Positions 11,197 through 25,259 of a stretch of 64,000 nucleotides of DNA are shown in pieces. Origin of the DNA: Argopecten irradians (Eukaryota > Mollusca > Bivalvia > Pectinida > Pectinidae); contig NC_091147.1 of assembly GCF_041381155.1 (NCBI RefSeq), forward strand, positions 35,172,909 to 35,236,908, read 5' to 3'. A program made the translations under genes and the position numbers. The notes beneath the pieces are model-generated. The model had not been told where the DNA came from and searched no databases. It worked only from the letters and a program-made list of their open reading frames with translations. The first letter of the stretch is position 1, and each line of letters starts with the position of its first letter.

Positions 11197-13304
11197 CAAT
11201 ATGATATCCCTTAGATGTCTTCATATGAACAGTAAAAGGAAAACAAAAATATCGTCTAAATAACCATAAAATGTATTCACCTCACCACAACTTACTTTAT
11301 TAATATTCATTGAGGATGAATATTAAATAAGGTTGAGCAACCGACTAATTCAATTACGAATGAAAAACAAGCTAATTAATTAAATATAAAGGTAACAGGT
11401 GGAGAGTTCACTACCAAACTACACAGAACCTTTACATATCAATAATTGTTTATGCACTTACCGTTATCAAGGAATGGAGCGTTCTGCGTTCATGCTCCCG
11501 TGAACCTTTATTCCTTGTTTCTGTTCGTTTTATGTAACGCTGTATACATCGCGTTCAGCACAACTCGTGTCGATGAAAGTTCATTTTATCATTATTCCAG
11601 TCGATTTTACATGTATCAATTTTATAGATAAAGTCTCCACTCACCCTCAATATAATGCCAATGAAAGGTAATCCAAATAATGTTCATTAGCCAATGAAGT
11701 CAGTTTTGTTCCGAAACGTACTTTATACAAATGTTTCAATTTTCTTCAACCCGCGACAATTAGTCCATGCAATTTTTTGAACTTAAAAATTCGGAGGATT
11801 GAAGCATAACTCGCCCTAACAAAGAAAAACGTATCATGTTCCAAGCATTTAAGACACAGCATTTCTTACACAATCCGTAATGTAGTTCCAGAATTCCAAT
11901 GCACACTACAAATGGTCCCTCACAGCTCTCTCGCTCACGACTGAGCACAGACTACGAGTCTAGAAAATATACAAAACCCAATAGTTTCCACATAATGATG
12001 ATAACGTGGGCCAACTATTTCAATCAGTTTTACCATTGAAAGTACGACAATGTTAAAATGTGTAGGTATTGTACGTGCGATAGAGAGACCACGAGAGGTA
12101 TCTATAGGCGCGTATTGTTCGCCCATTATCTCAACAACCAGATGTTTTCGCACCGTATGAATCAGGGATTCTCTCAATTCTACAACCCTAGCGTGCATGC
12201 TCGGTATCCAAGTCGGGCCACAATGCCTCTAATTCTATACCACCATAGTCTCTTTTCTCTTCCCTCAAATTCAGTTTTCAATGGTAACTGTTCGGTCAAA
12301 AGGATGTGCTAATTCTCATCTTTGATTCGTTTTCGCTGACATCACGGCTACAATGATCTCCCGGAGGCCGAGAAGAATGGTACGGAATAACGTCGTCCGG
12401 ACAATTGAGTTCTCATTTGTACCACGTGATCTGCATCTATACTCTATAAACGTGGATACAATCAAAGCTATCTATAGATATCAAACAATAGACAGAGGAA
12501 AATGGTCTGTATAGCTAGGTAGCTAGTCTTTATACACAGGTTGAATTGTGTTGAAATTGGTCACATGTGACCCAAGAAAAGATGTCTATTTTTAAGCAGA
12601 TAGTCTTTATACAGAGGTGGTCGTAATGACAAGTAATATCTGTATTTTCGTCTGTATATAATACGTTTTCATAAGATTAGCCTTCAACCTGTTCGGGTAC
12701 GATAAATTATGGCATTGTACATATACACTTAAGGATTAACATGTATAATTACATCTTCGGAAACCCACGAATCAGAGCGGTGAATCGTTGGTTTCCATGG
12801 CAACAATGACCTAATTTTGATCTCGTTAATCAAGCTCTCCCAGAGTTCAATGCGATTCCCTGAATATGGACACCGCAATGAACCTTGGGGGAGAATGCTT
12901 GTTTATAGTTTTGTTCCTTTCTGCTTATACACATCCGATTTTAATCGTTTTTCATTACATTTGTTAACAAACTGTATGGAACGAAAAATGAATTAAAATT
13001 GTTCAAAAATACTTAATTACAGTTTGCTCTATACACAGTTATACACATAAGTTAAAAGTCTGCTATTAATATAATATCTTAAACAGTTTAGAAAATGTCC
13101 AATTTCGATGTCGCCATTACCTATATGTTTTTGACAGTTTATAAATACATGTCATCGTAAATCATGTTCACGTCATTGTTGATACACTCTTCTAAGGGAA
13201 CCAAATCGTCCACTGACATCAGTAATTAAATCATCAACATCGTAATCTACAAATCTAGGATAGTATTACAGTCGTCTATCATTTAACAAATTGTCGTCGT
13301 CCTC
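11197..13304. other. Non-coding with small open frames on both strands
   Basis: The segment 11935-12312 is GC-richer and open on both strands for over 80 codons, but neither frame resembles a known protein. A 14-bp perfect palindrome GGTCACATGTGACC lies at 12559-12572 within a run of 'agtctttataca'-type words typical of repeats. Confidence 0.3.
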
Positions 13305-13575
13305 TTAACGCCGATGATTGTGTAGATGATTGTGTCGATGATTTTCCTTTGACGATGATTGTGTATATGATTGTATCGATGAATTTCCTTTGACGACTGA
13401 TTGTGTATATGATTGTATAGATGAATTTCCTTTGACGACAGATTGTGTAGATTATTTTTATCTGACGATAATTGTGTAGACGATTTTCCTCTGACGACAG
13501 ATTGTGTAGATTATTTTTATCTGACGATAATTGTGTAGACGATTTTCCTCTGACGACAGATTGTGTAGCTACATG
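13305..13575. repeat. Short tandem array, about 59-bp unit
   Basis: Built on 'gattgtgtagatgattgtg' and 'ttcctttgacgac'. The block containing 'gattgtgtagattattttta' is repeated twice with no difference at about 59-bp spacing. Confidence 0.75.
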
Positions 13576-14599
13576 TATAGGACTATAATGCTTTAACTAT
13601 AGACCCAATCAATACCTTACTCTAATCAACGGTATGCTAAACCGTACCGTTCAATATTCTTTTATTGTACCGCTTTATATAAAAAGCTATAATTTCTATG
13701 AAGGTTTTCAGAACTGAAAATGATACCCAAATGCAACTTGTAGTCAATACCAGTAGTGGTATTGTTAACTCACAATTCAACCGTGGTGTTTGCCTTTGAA
13801 ATCGACGGTATCTGATTCGGATTTTAGATTGGTTTCAGGGGAAAACCCTCATTAACGCAAGGTGTTCCGAGATCAAAAAAACTAATTTCATGAAAAGCGG
13901 ATCTAAACCCGGTATCCGGAATCCGGAATCGATCGTGATCTCTTTCAATCAAAATTGATTTTTCTTGTGTATTAAATGTTTTAACGTCAACAGCCATGTG
14001 TTATTTTGTTGCAACAGATACGGTATTGTTCGAAATCTCTCTTCATTCAATTTATATTAGTTTGGAATGTCAATTATTTAAAATATGTTTTATGGCATTT
14101 TTCTCTGTCAGTGTCGACAAGTCATTGACTACAACCAATATTGTGTAATGCTTTATTGTATCTAGCTACAGGGATGCTTCAATAATTGGTTGTGGTTGGA
14201 AAACAGGCGAGTTTTAATGTATTCAGATAGGTCAATGATTTCACTAACACAATACACCATCGATATTACATTTTTAACTTGAAAAGTGACACTATTATTG
14301 TACGCAAGATCTTTACAAAAATAAATCATATGCGTGCATAATTATTAGAATACGCCCATTTAAATAATTATTATTGTCAATGCATCAACATAATACCATG
14401 TATAATAATATAAGGATCATCAGTATAGAAGGTACCATAACAATACATCATCTCTTAAAAATCACCTCTAATACACAGTATATATATATACCGCAGCCTC
14501 CTAAAAATACACATGCTTCTCAGACACGTAAAACTTCGCATACACTGTGCCTCAAATGATCCGGACTTTACATAGGGCGTAAATAAAACTAACAACTAG
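13576..14599. other. Non-coding spacer
   Basis: AT-rich, no gene recognised. The ORF at 14374-14559 has no protein-like character. Confidence 0.35.
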
Positions 14600-16205
14600 C
14601 ATCAACATTAGAATACATCACCATTAGAATACATCATCATTAGAATACAGCACCATTAGAATACATCACCATTAGAATACAGCACCATTAGAATACATCA
14701 CCATTAATATACATCACCATTAATATACTCACCTTAATATACATCACCGTTATATACATCACCATTAATATACATCACCGTTATAATACATTACCATTAA
14801 AATACATTACCACTAGAATACAGCACCATTAGAACACCATTAGAATACATCACCATTAGAATACATTACCATTAGAATACATCACCATTAATATACAGCA
14901 CCATTAGAATACATCACCATTAATATACAGCACCATTAGAATACATCACCATTATAATACATCACAATTAAATACAGCACCATTATATACAACACCATTA
15001 TAATACATCACCATACGAATACAGTACCATACGAATACAGCACTATTAGAATACATACCATTAGAAACATCACCATTAGAAAACATTAAAGAAAACATCA
15101 CCATTAAAAAACATCACCATTAAAAACATCACCATTAATACATCACCATATATACATCGCTATTAGAATATATCACCTTATAATACATTACCATTAGAAT
15201 ACATCACCATTAAATACATTACCATTTAATACAGCACCATTTGAATACATCACATTATTATACATCACCATACGAATACACACATACGAATACAGCACTA
15301 TTAGAATACATTACCATTAGAAAACATCACCATTAATACATCACCATTAAATACATCACCATTAGAATACATCACCATTAAAATACATACCATTAGAATA
15401 CATCACCATTACGAATACATACCATAATACAACCATTTTAATACACACCATTAATATACACACATTATATACATACCATACATACATACCATACATACAC
15501 ACCATTAGAATACATTACCATTAGAATACAGCACCATTAGAATACATCACCATTAGAATACATCACCATTAAATACATACCATTAATACAGCACCATTAG
15601 AATACATCACCATTATATACATCACATTAGAATACAGCACCATTAGAATACAGCACTATTAGAATACATCACCATGAAACATCACCATTAAAAAACATCA
15701 CCATTAAATACAACCATTAAAAATACCATTAGAATACACTAATACAATCACCATTAATACATACCATTAGAAACAGCACATTAGAATCATTACCATAAAA
15801 CATACATTAGAAACATACCATTAGAAACATCACCATTTACAACATACATACATACCATTAAATACATCACCATTAGAATACATCACCATTAGAATACATC
15901 ACCATTAGAATACATCACCATTAGAATACATCACCATTAGAATACATTACCATTAGAAAACATCACCATTAGAATACATCACCATTAGAAAACATCACCA
16001 TTAGAATACATCACCATTAGAATACATCACCATTAGAAAACATCACCATTAGAATACATCACCATTAGAATACATCACCATTAGAATACATTACCATTAG
16101 AAAACATCACCATTAGAATACATCACCATTAGAATACATCACCATTAGAAAACATCACCATTAGAATACATTACCATTAGAATACATTACCATTAGAATA
16201 CATTA
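14600..16205. repeat. 16-bp minisatellite array, about 1.6 kb
   Basis: The unit is 'caccattagaatacat' with frequent T/C and A/T variants. From about 15850 to 16205 units are in clean 16-bp register. From about 14720 to 15850 units are ragged: single bases of doubled letters are missing and units shrink to words such as 'cataccata'. The ragged part looks like either real decay or uncorrected long-read indels. Confidence 0.95.
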
Positions 16206-18064
16206 TCTCTAACACAACGAAGAATACGACACCTCAATTATAATACACCATCATAATATGTGCTGATTAAATACTTCAATATTTAGTCGATACTTTTGGC
16301 TAGCAGTTCCGTAGCTATCTGGCATCAAGTCGAACCTCTTTAGGGTCATATAATAAGCAAAATGTTTATATAATTATGTTTGTACACTGTATACATACAT
16401 GAATCTAGAATATACGGACAAATTGTTAATCTAATATACAATCCACGAAATCATATGGAGAGAAAAAATCATGATATATAGGATAATACGAGATAACAGC
16501 ACAAATATACTCAAATTTCAAAAACATACCACTCAATACAGGACACATTCAGAAAGCATTGTACCATGTATTTCGTATGTAATTCACAGTAAAAAATATC
16601 TTTTTGTTAATTTGTCAGCTAAAGAATATTTGTATGTGTGTGGGACACGTGTATCGTACTTAAACATATATACAACTCAATGTCACGCGATTTACTAATT
16701 AAAAGTCTTACCTGTGAGGCAGGTTTAATCATCTCGCACCTGTGACGTCACACCTGTGACGTAGCACACTCCTCTGATATAAGTAAGTAGGTATTTATCA
16801 AATATAAGTTTTAAAAATCGTCCTGTCCATCAATGCACACTGATACAGGTATTACTCCGATAGATAGCTATAGACCGCCTTATTCCAGCGAGACCAACAG
16901 CACTGCGTTGTGAAATTGAATGACTTTAGGAGTTTATATGGCCAATACAAGTATTGGAGCTGACACGAGACTCAATATACTCAAACAGAATCAGTCAATT
17001 ATGCATTTGTATTGTGGTCTTTCTATATAACTATTAAACGGCCGGTCTCAATCCGCACCACAAAAGGCGTTTTACGTCCGGACAATACAGGAGAGCGATA
17101 AGTTTAGAACCAAACACGGGCCTCGAGTTTAGTGTAAATACAGCTACAGTGCGGGCTAAAGTGAGCAGTACGATTCGTGTCTCGTTGTTAAATTCAGGTA
17201 ATAAATCAAACAACATCTATCCAAAAAGTTAAATACAGTGTTCTATAATAATCCTTTGAAATTCAATTGATGGTTTTGTTATATTGTATTTGAGCAAAGA
17301 TAAACATGTTGAAAAGACTTTTAATTTTGTTTGTGAAGTCACTTTTCTATAGAATAGACGCATGCGCATTGACAATAAGACTGTCTTCCGTTTGTAAAGA
17401 AGAATTATGGTGAGTATAATAGAATAATCTAGGTGCTTCAACTGTCGTCTGGCGACGCTGAAAAGACACGAGGAGGTAAGCAAACTATTCTAAGGACATA
17501 AACATGGACGGACAATGCCAGTATCTTACTTCAATGCAAACGTTATCGATAATAGCCTCTCGCTACTGATATCTCAGAGGGGAATCGGGGACAAATTAGA
17601 CCGAGTCTCCTGAAGCCATTACATCAGACATGAGACATTCTGACAGGTAAATGTCATGTTAGATTAGTTTTGAAATAAAATTCATACAAATTTATACAAA
17701 TTCATACACAAATTGGCACAAATTCATACAAAATCTATCTGATTTTCATTACCATGTCTTAGGCATATTCTGACGGATGTATTTCTGATGTTGACAGTTT
17801 CGGTTTTGACACTAGATTATGATGTAATTTGACGGACGATTTTTGAAGTTTGATTTTGATTTCATTTCTCTGACTTTTTCACTTGATATAGTCGAACGTA
17901 TATATGTCTGACGCTGTCTTCTATTGTTCTGGAAAACATCCAGACAAATAGATATAAATTTGTCCACTTAAAGAGATTCATATTTACCACTCTATAGTGT
18001 TGGCCCGCTGAAGCATACTGCCGATTACATCGGAAGTCAGACGTCTATCTCTATATTAGTCAGG
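16206..18064. other. Non-coding, AT-rich
   Basis: No gene or RNA recognised. A small duplication 'caggtttaatcatctcgcacctgtgacgtcac...' contains two 'cacctgtgacgt' words (16738 and 16750). The minus-strand ORF at 17034-17216 lies in a moderately GC-rich patch but matches nothing I know. Confidence 0.3.
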
Positions 18065-18073
18065 CAGAAACTA

Positions 18074-18395
18074 TCCTCTAACTCCAGGGGTTACTATCAC
18101 TGCCGTTATGTCCACCCCTGAATTTTCTCATAGCACAACTTAAGGCAGTTCAGGAGGAAAAAAACCCGACCAATTACAGGACTGCAGAGAGACAAAAGAC
18201 ACAAAGAGAGACGCCAGACTTCACAGTCACACATTGTACCATTATTCGCTTCTTTTGATGTACATCAAAGGACTAGACTACCTGCTCATCATTTGCTCCA
18301 TGCAGAGTCTTCAGTTTTGATATAACATATTCCAGGAGTGAATATACTGACAGTGACAGTCATTCCTCGAATATCGCGGATGACTGCGGCCTCGA
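18074..18395. mobile_element. Inverted-repeat element related to the 7.48 kb hairpin
   Basis: The left side carries 'ctccaggggttactatcac'. The right side carries 'gacagtgacagtcattcctc' and 'gaatatcgcgg', inverted with respect to the left. About 250 bp of other sequence separates the arms, so this may be a larger member or an interrupted copy. Confidence 0.45.
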
Positions 18396-18509
18396 AATAG
18401 AGGTCAAGAGGAAGTTATACAATCTTGGATATTTGAATATTTTGGCCATTGGGCTTAAGATATCAAAATGGTAAATTTATTGGTGAAAGTGCCGTAATAC
18501 TGCCATTTA

Positions 18510-18584
18510 GAAACCTTCGGCACTTCCTGTAAACCAGAAAATACTTAAAATAATTTTTCGTTTACGGAAAGTGCCGAAGGTTCC
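18510..18584. other. 75-nt imperfect hairpin
   Basis: The arm at 18510-18534 ('gaaaccttcggcacttcc...') and the arm at 18560-18584 ('gtttacggaaagtgccgaag...') pair over 25 nt with three non-Watson-Crick positions and a loop of about 25 nt. The size matches a pre-miRNA or a tiny palindromic MITE; sequence alone cannot decide. Confidence 0.5.
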
Positions 18585-18599
18585 CGATTGCCGACAGGG

Positions 18600-20159
18600 C
18601 TTGAATATACTCTGACACATACAGCATCACATCTTTACGTGTAGCAAACTTAATAAAAACCAAGAAGTCCGAGCCATGCACGCCTCATGTACGACCAACT
18701 GAGATACTATCAACACAGGATCACAATGAAATTCATCAATAATCATTTTAGATAACAACAAACTCATCCTATTACTGAGTTCAAACACATCCAGCCATCA
18801 CTATAAATAGCCATCCATATCTCTTTGATTAATAATACATAGTTATTTCTATAGGTGATCTGTTCAAGGTACAAAACAATCGCTATTGTTTACAAGATCT
18901 GAGAGAAAAGTAAATTATCAAACAAAGTCGAGATGTATGGGTTTTTTTCCAGGAACACATTGTCGGGATATCCATGAGCTCTTTGTCTGAAACATTTCCA
19001 GACACGCCGAAATGTAGATATCCAGGAAATATGTAACCAAAGTTAACTTTGTTCCTGAAATCAAACTTCAATACTATAGATAGATATTTTTAGTCATGAC
19101 GCCAAAATTCAACAATCACAAAAACTCATCTCGCTAAGTCCAAACTAAACCTTTGACATTCTGACAGATAAATATCTTATGCCATGACCTACATATTTCT
19201 CATGTGACCTTCAGTTTTCATTGACCTTGAAACGAGATCAGAGTGTTTAATGTACTTTATAGTTGTAAACTGCAACGGTTTAACTTCTTTTTCTACCATT
19301 TCAAAATAAAAGCCATAATAATCGCCAAGACAAATATACAATTTCCATAGAGATAGAGAGGTAAACTTTAATGTTTGGAAATTAATGACGATTGCATTAT
19401 TTTGAGTAACAGGATAAGAAAAATATAAACTCACCGATAACTCCGAAGTAAATCCAAGTTATTCGAGTATGTGTAATCCTATTGGAGTCGAGTGTGGTTT
19501 TGAAGAAAAAAACACCCACAACATCTCAGAGGTCTTTAATGGAAACTCTTCATTTGAATAACTACAAGAATAGTTCTTTATAAAGATGTAACGTGGAGTT
19601 CTGCTCTGGTGGCCAAAAGTTTTCTGTAATGTAAAAAACACCACCAAAAGGTATCTTCTATCGCCGAATGCTCAAAGCATTTGCAATGGTAATCTGAACC
19701 ACCTGCTGCAAGACTTCCAAACATCCCATTGCTGGTTCAAATTGTCCAACAACATCCACTTATTTGAATAAGTCATTCGTTCTACTACTGGATAAATTCA
19801 CACAAAACGTTTCTTTTGCTAGATTGCATCAAAATCAGCATCACCTTGATCTCGAATACATCTGTTTGAGTAAAACACCCGAATAGTACACTTTACAACA
19901 GAGAGAACTTATAAAACAAGACTCACAAAACACAAAACACTCACAGAATAGTTCGAACTACAAACAACGAATATCCAATATCCAGTAGTGAGTATAATTC
20001 AAACCTACATCAGTAGATATTTTCGAAAATTGAATTTTGTCTCTGTTAGTTAATTCGTGTTATGTTTCATTACTCACTTCGAAAGCATCAAGCGTTGCTG
20101 ATTTTTTAGACTTAGTGTTATCTGCTAGCTGATTAGAAATTCGAAACAGTTCAGTACTT
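18600..20159. other. Non-coding spacer
   Basis: Several minus-strand open frames of 60-80 codons (18883-19647) show no domain, no splice logic and no biased composition. Confidence 0.3.
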
Positions 20160-20790
20160 TTAAAATTGTTCTAGTTTCGTCTGCCAGCTTGGTCGAACTA
20201 CTATACAGCGTTGTCGAAGCATGAATAGTTCAATTTACTGATTCGAAACGAACTCAACTCTTTTGTATCATATCTTGACCACAGCGACTTCGAACCATGT
20301 CACAAGGTCAGAAGAGTCAAACCATGTTCCACAGTTCTGTGACACATGCTGACAGTGCGATGTTGTACAATCAAGGCATAGAGTGACACAAGAATTAATT
20401 CTCTCTTCGGTAGTCATAACATTACATCCTCCAGACGAGTCTTGTGTTTTAGCTTGTTCGAACCACGTTCCACAGTTCTGTGACACACCCTACCACAAAA
20501 TAACTCTTTAAAAGCGTATTGATCAGCATGGAGTTGGAACTAAATGTCTTTCAATCATAGTATCACTACAGAGATGACTTCCATCTTTCACCTGATTCGA
20601 ACCACGTTCCACATTTCTCTGACACTACCTGCACTGATTGAAAGTGTATTTATCAGCCAGAAATCGGCACTTAAGCTCCCCTCTATCTCTAAGACGAGTT
20701 CTATCTTTCAACTTCTTCGAACCACGTTCCACAGTTCCCTGCCACGTCCTGTCATTCGACAGCACTGCCGTACCAGCAAGGAATAGAAAA
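20160..20790. repeat. Degenerate tandem array, about 120-150-bp unit
   Basis: The core word 'ttcgaaccacgttccacag' with 'ttctgtgacac' recurs near 20310, 20457, 20597 and 20719, with variable filler between. The open frames on both strands across it are repeat by-products. Confidence 0.7.
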
Positions 20791-21404
20791 TATCATAACT
20801 TCAGCTCTCTCAGCGATAAACATCCCCACATCTAGACGTCAAATGTCGCTATAGTAAATTTCCATCTACCAAACACCGACTGAAAAACATAAGCATGTCT
20901 CCGGCGAGTTTGTATGGACCTTTTATTTACTCACAATAGACAAAGGAGTTGGTAATCCTAAGGGTTGTGTTCGGGCTGAAAAAGCGAACATTTTAATAGA
21001 AGAAAGGGAGAGAAACAGCTATTGAAATGAAATGCCGCATGTATAGAGTTTACTATACGCCCGCGTGATTCCTAAATAGTTACATTGTAACACTTACCGT
21101 CAGTATAACAATGGTAGAACTCTGAGTAGCGATGAGGCCAGATCACTCAGCTTAATACAAGGATATTCAAAACATATTTACACCGACTAAATAAAATGTT
21201 TATTTTTGATGATTATGTTTAACGTTAATAAGGCATATTTATGAGTCAGACAAACACCACAGATATAATAAAAGATTGATTTTTAGGTCTCGTTTGCTTG
21301 ACAAAATCACTAAACTTTGTATACATTAAGCTAACAAGACATCAGCGGCAAGGTACGCTCGAGGCTTTCTCGCCTTACACAGAGGTCTGAAAGGGACATA
21401 AGGT

Positions 21405-22070
21405 TTCATTCTTCTGTAGCGAATACATTTTGACATTATATTAGTATTAATTGAAGGACTGAACTATCTCAGTAATTTCAAATATTCTTACATTACATGA
21501 TGTACAGTAATATTTATGATATGGTAACATATATCACCTGTTTCGAGTATTCTAACGTAAATTTGTATTAATTGAACGACGGAAACGTCTCACTAATTTC
21601 AAATTTTTAACATTAAAAGAATTTTTATTTAGTATATTGTGTCTTAGTTTTACTTGGCAGTAATATTACACATGTTTTGAGTATTCTAACCTAAATTTGT
21701 ATCAATTGTATGACAGAAACATTTCACTAATTTCAAAATTTTTAACATTAAAAGTATTTTTATGAAGTACATCGTTTTTGTCTTTTACTTCGCAGAAATA
21801 TATCACCTGTCTCGCGTGTTGTAACGTTAATTTGTATTAATTGCATGATGGAAACATTTCACTAATTTTAAATATTTTAACATTAGAAGTATTGTTATTT
21901 AGTACATCGTGTCTGTCTTATACTTTACAGAAATTCATCACCTGTTGTGAGTATTCTAGCTTTACGTTTTAATTGTAGGATGGAAACATCTCACTATTTT
22001 CGAATATTTAAACAATAAAAGAATTTTTATTTACTTGTGGTATATTTTGTCAATCTTTTACTAACAGTCA
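21405..22070. repeat. Degenerate tandem array, about 130-bp unit, about five copies
   Basis: The series 'atcacctgtttcgagtattc', then 'atttgtattaattg', 'ggaaacatttcactaatttc' and 'aacattaaaag' recurs with a period of about 130 bp (21530, 21665, 21795, 21930). Copies are clearly diverged. Confidence 0.8.
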
Positions 22071-23179
22071 GGATCATTGAAGAACATGGTATATTTTAGT
22101 GAATGAAGAAAGCCAGAGTACTCACTGAAAAACCATGCACTAACGATCAGAGCATGGAAGCCACAGGTTTTGAATTTTTAACATGGAGGTAGATGGCTAG
22201 TAGTTGATTGTTGGGATACCAATATGTCGGCCACCATAGCTTAGGTAGTTTTATTCATTTCGCTCAATTGTACGACTGAAATCAACTCATTCCTACTTAA
22301 TCAATATTAAGAAACATTAAGAAAATTAAAATATATTATGTTGTTTAAGAAAATAAGAAAACCACATTTGCATGGCTCATATGTCTGATTTCGGAAGAGC
22401 TTGAAACGACTACAATTTTTTGGTATTTCGCTACGGCAAGACCGCGCATTATTATATAATATTTTTGTTGCATATTCTTTTCTTCAAACATAATGAATTT
22501 GTTCATCTTTTTTTCGGGTTGAAAACTAAAGCCTCTCGGTCACTATACAACATATAAAGTTATTTATTTATTCAAATTTTGCGAAAATGTTTGAATTAAA
22601 GAATATCCACAAAGGAAATGAAATAACTTTTGATATACATATGTGTTTTCTGTTTTAGAGCCAAAACAGTTAAATGTACTGAAGAATGCATCCATATAAT
22701 ATATATATGACGGTTGGAAACTAGCAAACACGTGCAGTTCCTGAAACAAAACGCCAGTTTATCCAAATAAAGCCCTAACTATTGTAACTAAAACATAATC
22801 TGCACAAACAGTGCTTACATTGTACACGTATATTAAAACAATCTCTCTATTCAAAATGTCTCTCTATTCAATATCTCTCGTTGTCAAATTCACGGACTAA
22901 GAGTTAAATCGATACTCATAATTTTACGACATGATTAATTTATCAAACCATCAGATACTCGTTAATCTCTACTTTTCATAAAAGAGCATGTTTTAAATTC
23001 AAAATCGTTCCCTTTTGTCACAAGTAATGAAATATTTAAAAATCGATGCCTTTATAGTTTTCTGCAAATGTGATTCTCTTTGTGTAAAAATCAACTGAAT
23101 GCCTGTTATAATGTTTTAAACGGATTGCATCGATAGCAGCAACCTGCAGAATGTTGATTTGGAACAAACAGAAGTTGCC
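22071..23179. other. Non-coding spacer
   Basis: AT-rich with no gene or repeat recognised. Confidence 0.35.
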
Positions 23180-23564
23180 GCCATATAGATGGCGCTTTCA
23201 TGTTGATTTATGCAAATATATTATCTGTCTTATCCGGATGGTAGCGCTGTCTTTTGTTGCTATCTCCTTATTGAATGAGGTCATCAACCAAACAAATGTC
23301 TCTTCCAGTAGATGGCACCACCTACATATATAAATGCCGATAGATGGCGTCTCATTTTTGAGAAGGGAAGGTATTGCATCTCTCTCGGCTAGTAATATGG
23401 ATTGCCTGCCATTTAGTTTTCTATTCTCTGCATAAGACTTCCTTCCGAAAATATGAGCGCAGCCTAGCGGAGAGAATTGTTACTAATTCAGATAATCAAG
23501 TCTATGACACAGTTTGTGTATCGACAGGGAGCAAACAAGGTGTGTAACTGCCGATAGGTGGCGC
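23180..23564 (+). promoter_or_regulatory. Cluster of four CTCF-like motifs
   Basis: Four same-strand matches to an AGRTGGCGC-type core: 'ccatatagatggcgct' near 23181, 'tccagtagatggcacc' near 23304, 'gccgatagatggcgt' near 23336 and 'gccgatagrtggcgc' near 23550. This core is the known insect/vertebrate CTCF zinc-finger recognition pattern. The clustering and shared orientation are visible; binding is inferred. Confidence 0.45.
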
Positions 23565-24837
23565 ATCGCTGTTGACTGCTTGCTGAATTACGATTGAATT
23601 AAGAAGTAAAAAATAAGAGTTTTAAGAGTTTTACGTATTGTTGAGAATATGAACTGAGCAACAAATTTGGAAATATCTTACCTTGGTAGCAATGGTCGCT
23701 GATTAAGAGAAAAGCCTGCTTTCATGAAATACGGCCAAAATAGAGTACCATATCTACTCACTCTCAAAATGTCGTCTTCGTATAGAACTTCACATCGCCC
23801 AATATTGATGTTGTTGGTTTTTTATCTGAATATTTTGTCCATTAATGTTGAAACACCATAGATCTTCAGTCAAAATCTTCACACTAACATGTAGGCTTGC
23901 TTTCACCAAAAGTCTGAATTAAATAAAGGTAAGAATAGAAACACCCGAAAACTCGCAAACATGAAAAACCGGAAATGATTTTAAGAGCAACAAACAACTT
24001 CAAATTAGAACCATTTCCATACTTCCGGCGGAAACATGTAGTTAATACTAAGTTACAAATATGAAACACGAATCCTTCCGTCCGGAGCCTCTGTCGGTAT
24101 CACTAGTCCTCCGCTGTAAATGCCAATAGGCATCAAGAGCCGACGCTTTGCAGTAGAATATAAAAGCATTTTTGTCGCACAAAGACGATTTATTAAGCAT
24201 TGAACTCGAAACAAGACCATATTGTTTCTTTATACCTTTAATTTGTGTTAAGCTAAATAACAGCTTTGAATGTGTATTATATTAGTGTATTTGCTGGTAT
24301 TGTATAACGAGAAAGCTGGCAAGCATGGTCCATTGGATTTAATAAATACAGTAGAAAATCTTTATAGAGCAAATTTTCATTAAATATGAAAAGGTTTCAC
24401 TAACTTGAAAGGGGCGCAATTGTGTTTGCTTACAATGCAGTCGCCTCTACACATACAAACAGTTACTGGACACTATACATTTCGCCATTAAGCCCGTGTA
24501 ATCAACGAAGATTAATCAGCGAGAAATCCATAGGCTTTACGTTGAAGCTGGTGATCCGTCCAAAGGTTCATTCTAATTTTTACAATGCGCCTGGAGTTTA
24601 TCTTCTATCCGGAAAGAAAGGAAATACAGGAGCATAGAATTCCTGCTAAATGTAACATACAATATACCTAACGATGTCAATATCGTCCCTTTTGTGTTAC
24701 TAGTCGAAATGGGTTCTTTTCTATTCGAATTTATTGTAAACATAAAAGTTTGGATTTGAGTTGAATCTAAGAGCACGTAAACAGTCTTTATATTCTGGTA
24801 TTGATTATCTCAACAACAGAGAAACATGGTACCTAGT
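23565..24837. other. Non-coding spacer
   Basis: No gene recognised. Short frames on both strands lack protein-like character. Confidence 0.3.
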
Positions 24838-25136
24838 TATGAAGGTTCCTTACATCTCCGTTACGATGTCGAGACCCGCGTGGAATAGTTTGTCGATTTC
24901 GAAGTTCAAAAACGGCGTGGGTTAAGTACGATTTACTCTCGATTGGTTTCACCTTCCAGTTATTGTAAATGACGTGAAATAGTGATGTCACAATCACCGG
25001 AAGGTGGTATGAGTCGACAGTAAATCGTACTTTACCCACGTCATTTTGGTATCTCGAAACCAACGTGTTGCTACATGTGGGTCTTGCAGAGACATCGTGA
25101 CTCTGATTTGGAAAGCTGGTGTGCATGTTAGGAACC
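24838..25136. mobile_element. MITE with long imperfect inverted repeats, about 300 bp
   Basis: The left end 'gaaggttccttacatc' is mirrored by the right end 'catgttaggaacc'. Further in, 'cgtgggttaagtacgattta' is mirrored by 'taaatcgtactttacccacg', and 'caccttccagttattgt' by 'acaatcaccggaaggtg'. The element folds end to end. The 97-codon minus-strand frame (24833-25126) is produced by these arms and is not a gene. Confidence 0.75.
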
Positions 25137-25259
25137 GTTATAATGTTAACGGTTACTATATGTTTTAGTCAACGCCAAAATCTGATAGTTCTTACATGTA
25201 AATGACTATATCTATGTTTTTACCAACAGCTAAAACTAATTGGCCAACATTTACGCATT

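Noticed and set aside
14600-16205. Possible CRISPR-like or protein-coding repeat array
   Set aside because: Units are directly adjacent without spacers, the genome is eukaryotic and no frame is open; it is a simple minisatellite.
24833-25126. 97-codon minus-strand ORF
   Set aside because: It coincides exactly with the arms of a foldback MITE.
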